A DNA stretch of 64,000 nucleotides from Nocardia arizonensis (GTDB lineage: Bacteria > Actinomycetota > Actinomycetes > Mycobacteriales > Mycobacteriaceae), in assembly GCF_001310275.1 (NCBI RefSeq), contig NZ_LGYZ01000129.1:223063-287062 (forward strand), written 5' to 3'. Position 1 is the stretch's first letter; each line of letters opens with the position of its first letter. This document shows, in pieces, positions 61,437-64,000 of this stretch. Position numbers and translations under genes: made by a program. The notes beneath the pieces are model-generated. The model saw nothing but the letters and a program-made list of their open reading frames with translations, did no database searches and was not told the origin of the DNA.

Positions 61437-62618
61437 ATGATCGACTTCACGATTCCCGCCGACCTCGCCGCCGAACGCGACCGCGTGCGGCAGTTCGTCA
61501 CCGACACGATCATCCCGTTCGAGCGCGACCCCCGGGTCACCGCGCACGGACCCAACGACGAACTGCGCCAGGAACTCGTCGAACTCGCCCGCGCGGAGAA
61601 ACTGCTGACCATCCAGGCACCCGAGGAATTCGGCGGCCGCGGACTCAGCCACGTCGAACAGGCCGTCCTCTACGAGGCCGCGGGATGGTCGACGCTCGGG
61701 CCTGTCGCGATGAACTGCGCCGCACCCGACGAGGGCAACATGTTCCTGCTGTCCAAGATCGCCAACCGCGAACAGATCGAACGCCACCTCATCCCCGCCG
61801 TCAACGGCCATCAGCGCACCGTATTCGCCATGACCGAACCCTGGGGCGCGGGCTCGGACCCCAACCAGTTGGCCACCGAAGCCGTCTTCGACGGTGAGAA
61901 CTTCACCATCAACGGCCACAAGTGGCTCATCACCGGCGCCGACGGCGCCAAGAGCTGGATCATCATGGCCCGGGTCGCGCCCAACCAGCACGTCCCCGAC
62001 GGCCCCACACTGTTCCTCACCGACGGCGACCAGCCCGGCATCGTCATCGAACGCACCATGAACACCATGGACCGCAACTACGTCGGCGGCCACGGAGTCG
62101 TGCGCTTCGAGAACCTGGTGCTGCCGAAGGAAGCGCTGCTCGGCGAATCCGGGCAGGCGCTGCGCTACGCCCAACTGCGGCTCGCACCAGCCCGCCTCAC
62201 CCACTGCATGCGCTGGCTCGGCGCCGCCGAACGCGCGCACAGCATCGCCGTCGAATACGCCCGCTCGCGCACCGCCTTCGGCAAACCCATCGGCGAACAC
62301 CAAGGCGTGTCGTTCATGCTGGCCGACAACGAGATCGCGCTGCACCAGTGCCGCCTCACCATCTGGCACGCCTGCTGGCTCATGGACAACGGCGCCAAGG
62401 CGCGGCACGAGAGCTCGATGGCCAAGTCCTACGTCTCCGAGGAACTGTTCAAGGTCGCCGACCGCTGCGTCCAGATACTCGGAGGCATGGGCATCAGCGA
62501 CGAAACCGTCGTCGAGATGATCTTCCGCGACATGCGGGCCTTCCGGCTCTACGACGGTCCCACCGAGGTGCACAAGTACGCGATCGGCCGCCAAGTGCTG
62601 CGCGGACAACTGGCCTGA
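61437..62618 (+). CDS. Acyl-CoA dehydrogenase
   Basis: 393 residues with regular ACAD blocks: VFAMTEPWGAGSDPNQLATE, FTINGHKWLITGADGAKSWI, YARSRTAFGKPIGEHQGVSF, VQILGGMGISDETVVEMIFR, and a C-terminal YDGPTEVHKYAIGRQVLRG in which the catalytic Glu region is intact. It is not one of the recognised cholesterol FadE proteins; GPTEVH-type members often act on branched or aromatic acyl-CoAs. A crotonase gene follows 73 bp later, suggesting a small beta-oxidation unit. Confidence 0.87.
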   Translation: MIDFTIPADLAAERDRVRQFVTDTIIPFERDPRVTAHGPNDELRQELVELARAEKLLTIQAPEEFGGRGLSHVEQAVLYEAAGWSTLGPVAMNCAAPDEGNMFLLSKIANREQIERHLIPAVNGHQRTVFAMTEPWGAGSDPNQLATEAVFDGENFTINGHKWLITGADGAKSWIIMARVAPNQHVPDGPTLFLTDGDQPGIVIERTMNTMDRNYVGGHGVVRFENLVLPKEALLGESGQALRYAQLRLAPARLTHCMRWLGAAERAHSIAVEYARSRTAFGKPIGEHQGVSFMLADNEIALHQCRLTIWHACWLMDNGAKARHESSMAKSYVSEELFKVADRCVQILGGMGISDETVVEMIFRDMRAFRLYDGPTEVHKYAIGRQVLRGQLA

Positions 62619-62691
62619 GCACCCGAGACCAACCGCGCGCCGGTTGTCACGGTCGAGAAACACAGACGGGTCGTTCGACTACCATGCTGGC

Positions 62692-63498
62692 ATGAGTTCG
62701 GAACTGCTCGTCGATGTCTCCGCGGGCATCGCCGTGCTCACGCTCAACCGGCCCGCACAGCAGAACGCGTTCACCCCGGCCATGACCGCCGAGCTCAGCG
62801 CCGCCCTGCTCCGCTGCGACAGCGAGGACGCCGTCCGCGCCGTCGTCATCACCGGAACCCCGCCCGCGTTCTGCGCGGGCGCGGACCTGTCCAGCCGAGT
62901 CGGCGACGTCAGCGCCACCATCGACCCCGCGCCATGGCGCGTGCGCAAACCGGTGATCGCGGCCGTCAACGGTCACGCGGTCGGCATCGGCTTGGCCCTC
63001 GCCCTGCAATGCGACCTGCGATACATGGCCCGCGACGCGGTCTACGGCCTCAGCCAGGTCCGCCGCGGCGTCCTCGCCGACGGCTACGCGCACTGGACAC
63101 TGCCGCGCCTGGTCGGCCTGGCCAACGCCGCCGACATCATGCTCACCGGACGTACCTTCGACGGCGACGAGGCCAAATCCATGGGCTTGGCCAACAGCTG
63201 CCTCGAAGCCTCCGAAGTCCTGCCCACCGCCCTCGCCGTGGCGCACGACCTCGCCAACGGTTCGGCCCCGCTCACCGTCGGACTGTCCAAACGCCTGCTG
63301 TGGGAAGGACTCGGCATGAGCCCGACCATGGTCGGACGACTCGAGACCGAACTCAACGCGCACGCGGCCAACAGCATCGACGGCGACGAAGCGATGGCCG
63401 CGTTTCGCGAACGCCGCCAACCCAACTGGAGCGGCAGCATCAGCTCCGAATGGCCGACCTGGGACGGCGACGGCGCCGAACGGCCGGTCCTCGACTGA
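62692..63498 (+). CDS. Enoyl-CoA hydratase/isomerase
   Basis: 268 residues from the ATG at 62692; an upstream in-frame start lacks homology. Crotonase fold: LTLNRPAQQNAFTPAM, oxyanion loops AFCAGADLSS and AAVNGHAVGIGLALAL, and YGLSQVRRGVLADGYAHWTL in the second catalytic region, where the common Glu is replaced by Arg/Gly residues, so isomerase or another activity is possible. Probably co-transcribed with the acyl-CoA dehydrogenase upstream. Confidence 0.85.
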   Translation: MSSELLVDVSAGIAVLTLNRPAQQNAFTPAMTAELSAALLRCDSEDAVRAVVITGTPPAFCAGADLSSRVGDVSATIDPAPWRVRKPVIAAVNGHAVGIGLALALQCDLRYMARDAVYGLSQVRRGVLADGYAHWTLPRLVGLANAADIMLTGRTFDGDEAKSMGLANSCLEASEVLPTALAVAHDLANGSAPLTVGLSKRLLWEGLGMSPTMVGRLETELNAHAANSIDGDEAMAAFRERRQPNWSGSISSEWPTWDGDGAERPVLD

Positions 63499-63510
63499 CC
63501 GGCCCCTCCG

Positions 63511-63786
63511 TCAGGCGTTGCCGCCCAACATGATCAGCAGGAACAACACCGCCATGACGATCATCAGAATCGTGCCGATGACACCGAGCACATAGCCGAC
63601 CAATACCTGGGCTCGGCCACCGTAGGCGCCACCCGACTCCTCGATCTGATCGAGCGCGCGCCTGCCCAGCGCCCAGGCCACGGGGCCCGTGATACCGCAG
63701 CAGAGGACACTTATCGCGCCCAGGAACAGCACCGCCGTGGCATTGGGGTGCTCGATAGGCTGCCCAATGGGCTTGTCCGGTATCAC
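63511..63786 (-). CDS. Small DUF4190-type membrane protein
   Basis: About 91 residues if started at the GTG at 63786; GTG at 63789 is equally possible and the frame opens at 63906. Two membrane helices (ATAVLFLGAISVLCCGITGP and VLGVIGTILMIVMAVLFLLI) flank the short ALGRRALDQIEESGGAYGGR loop, the DUF4190 pattern of actinobacteria. Function unknown. It is convergent with the crotonase gene, 12 bp apart. Confidence 0.7.
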   Translation of the reverse strand: MIPDKPIGQPIEHPNATAVLFLGAISVLCCGITGPVAWALGRRALDQIEESGGAYGGRAQVLVGYVLGVIGTILMIVMAVLFLLIMLGGNA

Positions 63787-63960
63787 CACTCGGAAAATTC
63801 TACGGGGAGTGGGGCTTTGTGGGGGTATCTCCGAGTGTGGGCTCGCGGGTGGAAACGGGATCTCGGTGGGGAACCTACCGCGAGAGCGGGGGTAGAACCA
63901 CACCACACCGGGCGGGACTCAGACCGCACGAGCCGGGGATGGTGTACCCGGTGTTTATTG

Positions 63961-63979
63961 GCCGCGACTCCGTCGCGGC
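63961..63979. terminator. Short GC hairpin near the window end
   Basis: Perfect 8-bp stem GCCGCGAC/GTCGCGGC with a 3-nt loop. The upstream 175 bp (63787-63960) have no convincing gene, so the hairpin may belong to a transcription unit beyond the window edge. Confidence 0.4.
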
Positions 63980-64000
63980 GGGTTCGCGGCCCCTTGTGTC

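Overview
The window looks like a chromosomal segment of a high-GC actinomycete of the Nocardia/Rhodococcus/Mycobacterium group. GTG and TTG starts are common, start/stop overlaps of 1-4 bp recur, and most gene families are those of the mycolate-producing actinobacteria. Nocardia is my best guess, but the genus cannot be proved from the sequence alone. No rRNA, tRNA or CRISPR was seen.

The backbone is the cholesterol/steroid catabolic locus, with both of its TetR repressors. (1) 1-14.9 kb is the KstR2 part, for degradation of rings C and D (HIP): ipdB (cut by the window edge), ipdC, fadA6, kstR2, ipdF, fadE30, fadD3, an enoyl-CoA hydratase and fadE31-32-33. KstR2 operators stand in front of kstR2 and between fadE30 and fadD3. 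An SDR/XRE-regulator pair, an unknown gene and a secreted CAP protein are interspersed. (2) 15-20.6 kb is an accessory block: a C5 cytosine methyltransferase, a DUF427 protein, a cupin, and a translationally coupled PD-(D/E)XK nuclease with a zinc-ribbon DPPY methyltransferase. (3) 20.6-25.9 kb holds kshA with a small Cys-rich partner, divergent from hsaA-hsaD-hsaC-hsaB, with two KstR sites between them. A strong hairpin terminator follows hsaB.

(4) 26-31.5 kb is a compact minus-strand run of six genes that I cannot assign to a known system. It has a zinc-ribbon membrane protein and a shorter paralogue sharing a TOPRIM-like domain and a GFLTWPT tail, an acidic Gly/Ser/Asp-rich protein, an asparagine-synthetase-like enzyme without its glutaminase cysteine, a cupin and an orphan. 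(5) 31.7-38.9 kb holds hsaF, hsaG, hsaE and a Kst4D-like flavoprotein on the minus strand, divergent from kstD and an Rv3538-type MaoC hydratase, with a KstR site between. (6) 39-40.7 kb is an XRE-ImmA/GNAT pair resembling a toxin-antitoxin module. (7) 40.8-45 kb is a MoxR-DUF58-DUF4129 operon; 45.2-47.6 kb has a NUDIX gene and a DGPF-protein/ECF42 sigma pair with a matching promoter.

(8) 47.5-55.4 kb is the side-chain (igr-like) operon: fadE34, fadE28, fadE29, chsH2, chsH1 and ltp2, divergent from kstR around one perfect KstR palindrome. (9) 55.8-64 kb holds a trehalose-phosphatase/GH15 trehalase fusion, a Znu-type metal ABC transporter, an acyl-CoA dehydrogenase, an enoyl-CoA hydratase and a small DUF4190 membrane protein.

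Together the steroid genes shorten the side chain (FadE34, FadE28-29, ChsH1-H2, Ltp2), open rings A and B (KstD, KshA, HsaABCD), process the released dienoate (HsaEGF) and degrade the remaining bicyclic propionate (FadD3, FadE30, IpdF, FadA6, IpdC, IpdAB, FadE31-33). Functions are assigned by family resemblance and gene order. Operator calls come from matching the published KstR (TnnAACnnGTTnnA) and KstR2 (AnCAAGnnCTTGnT) consensus sequences by eye.
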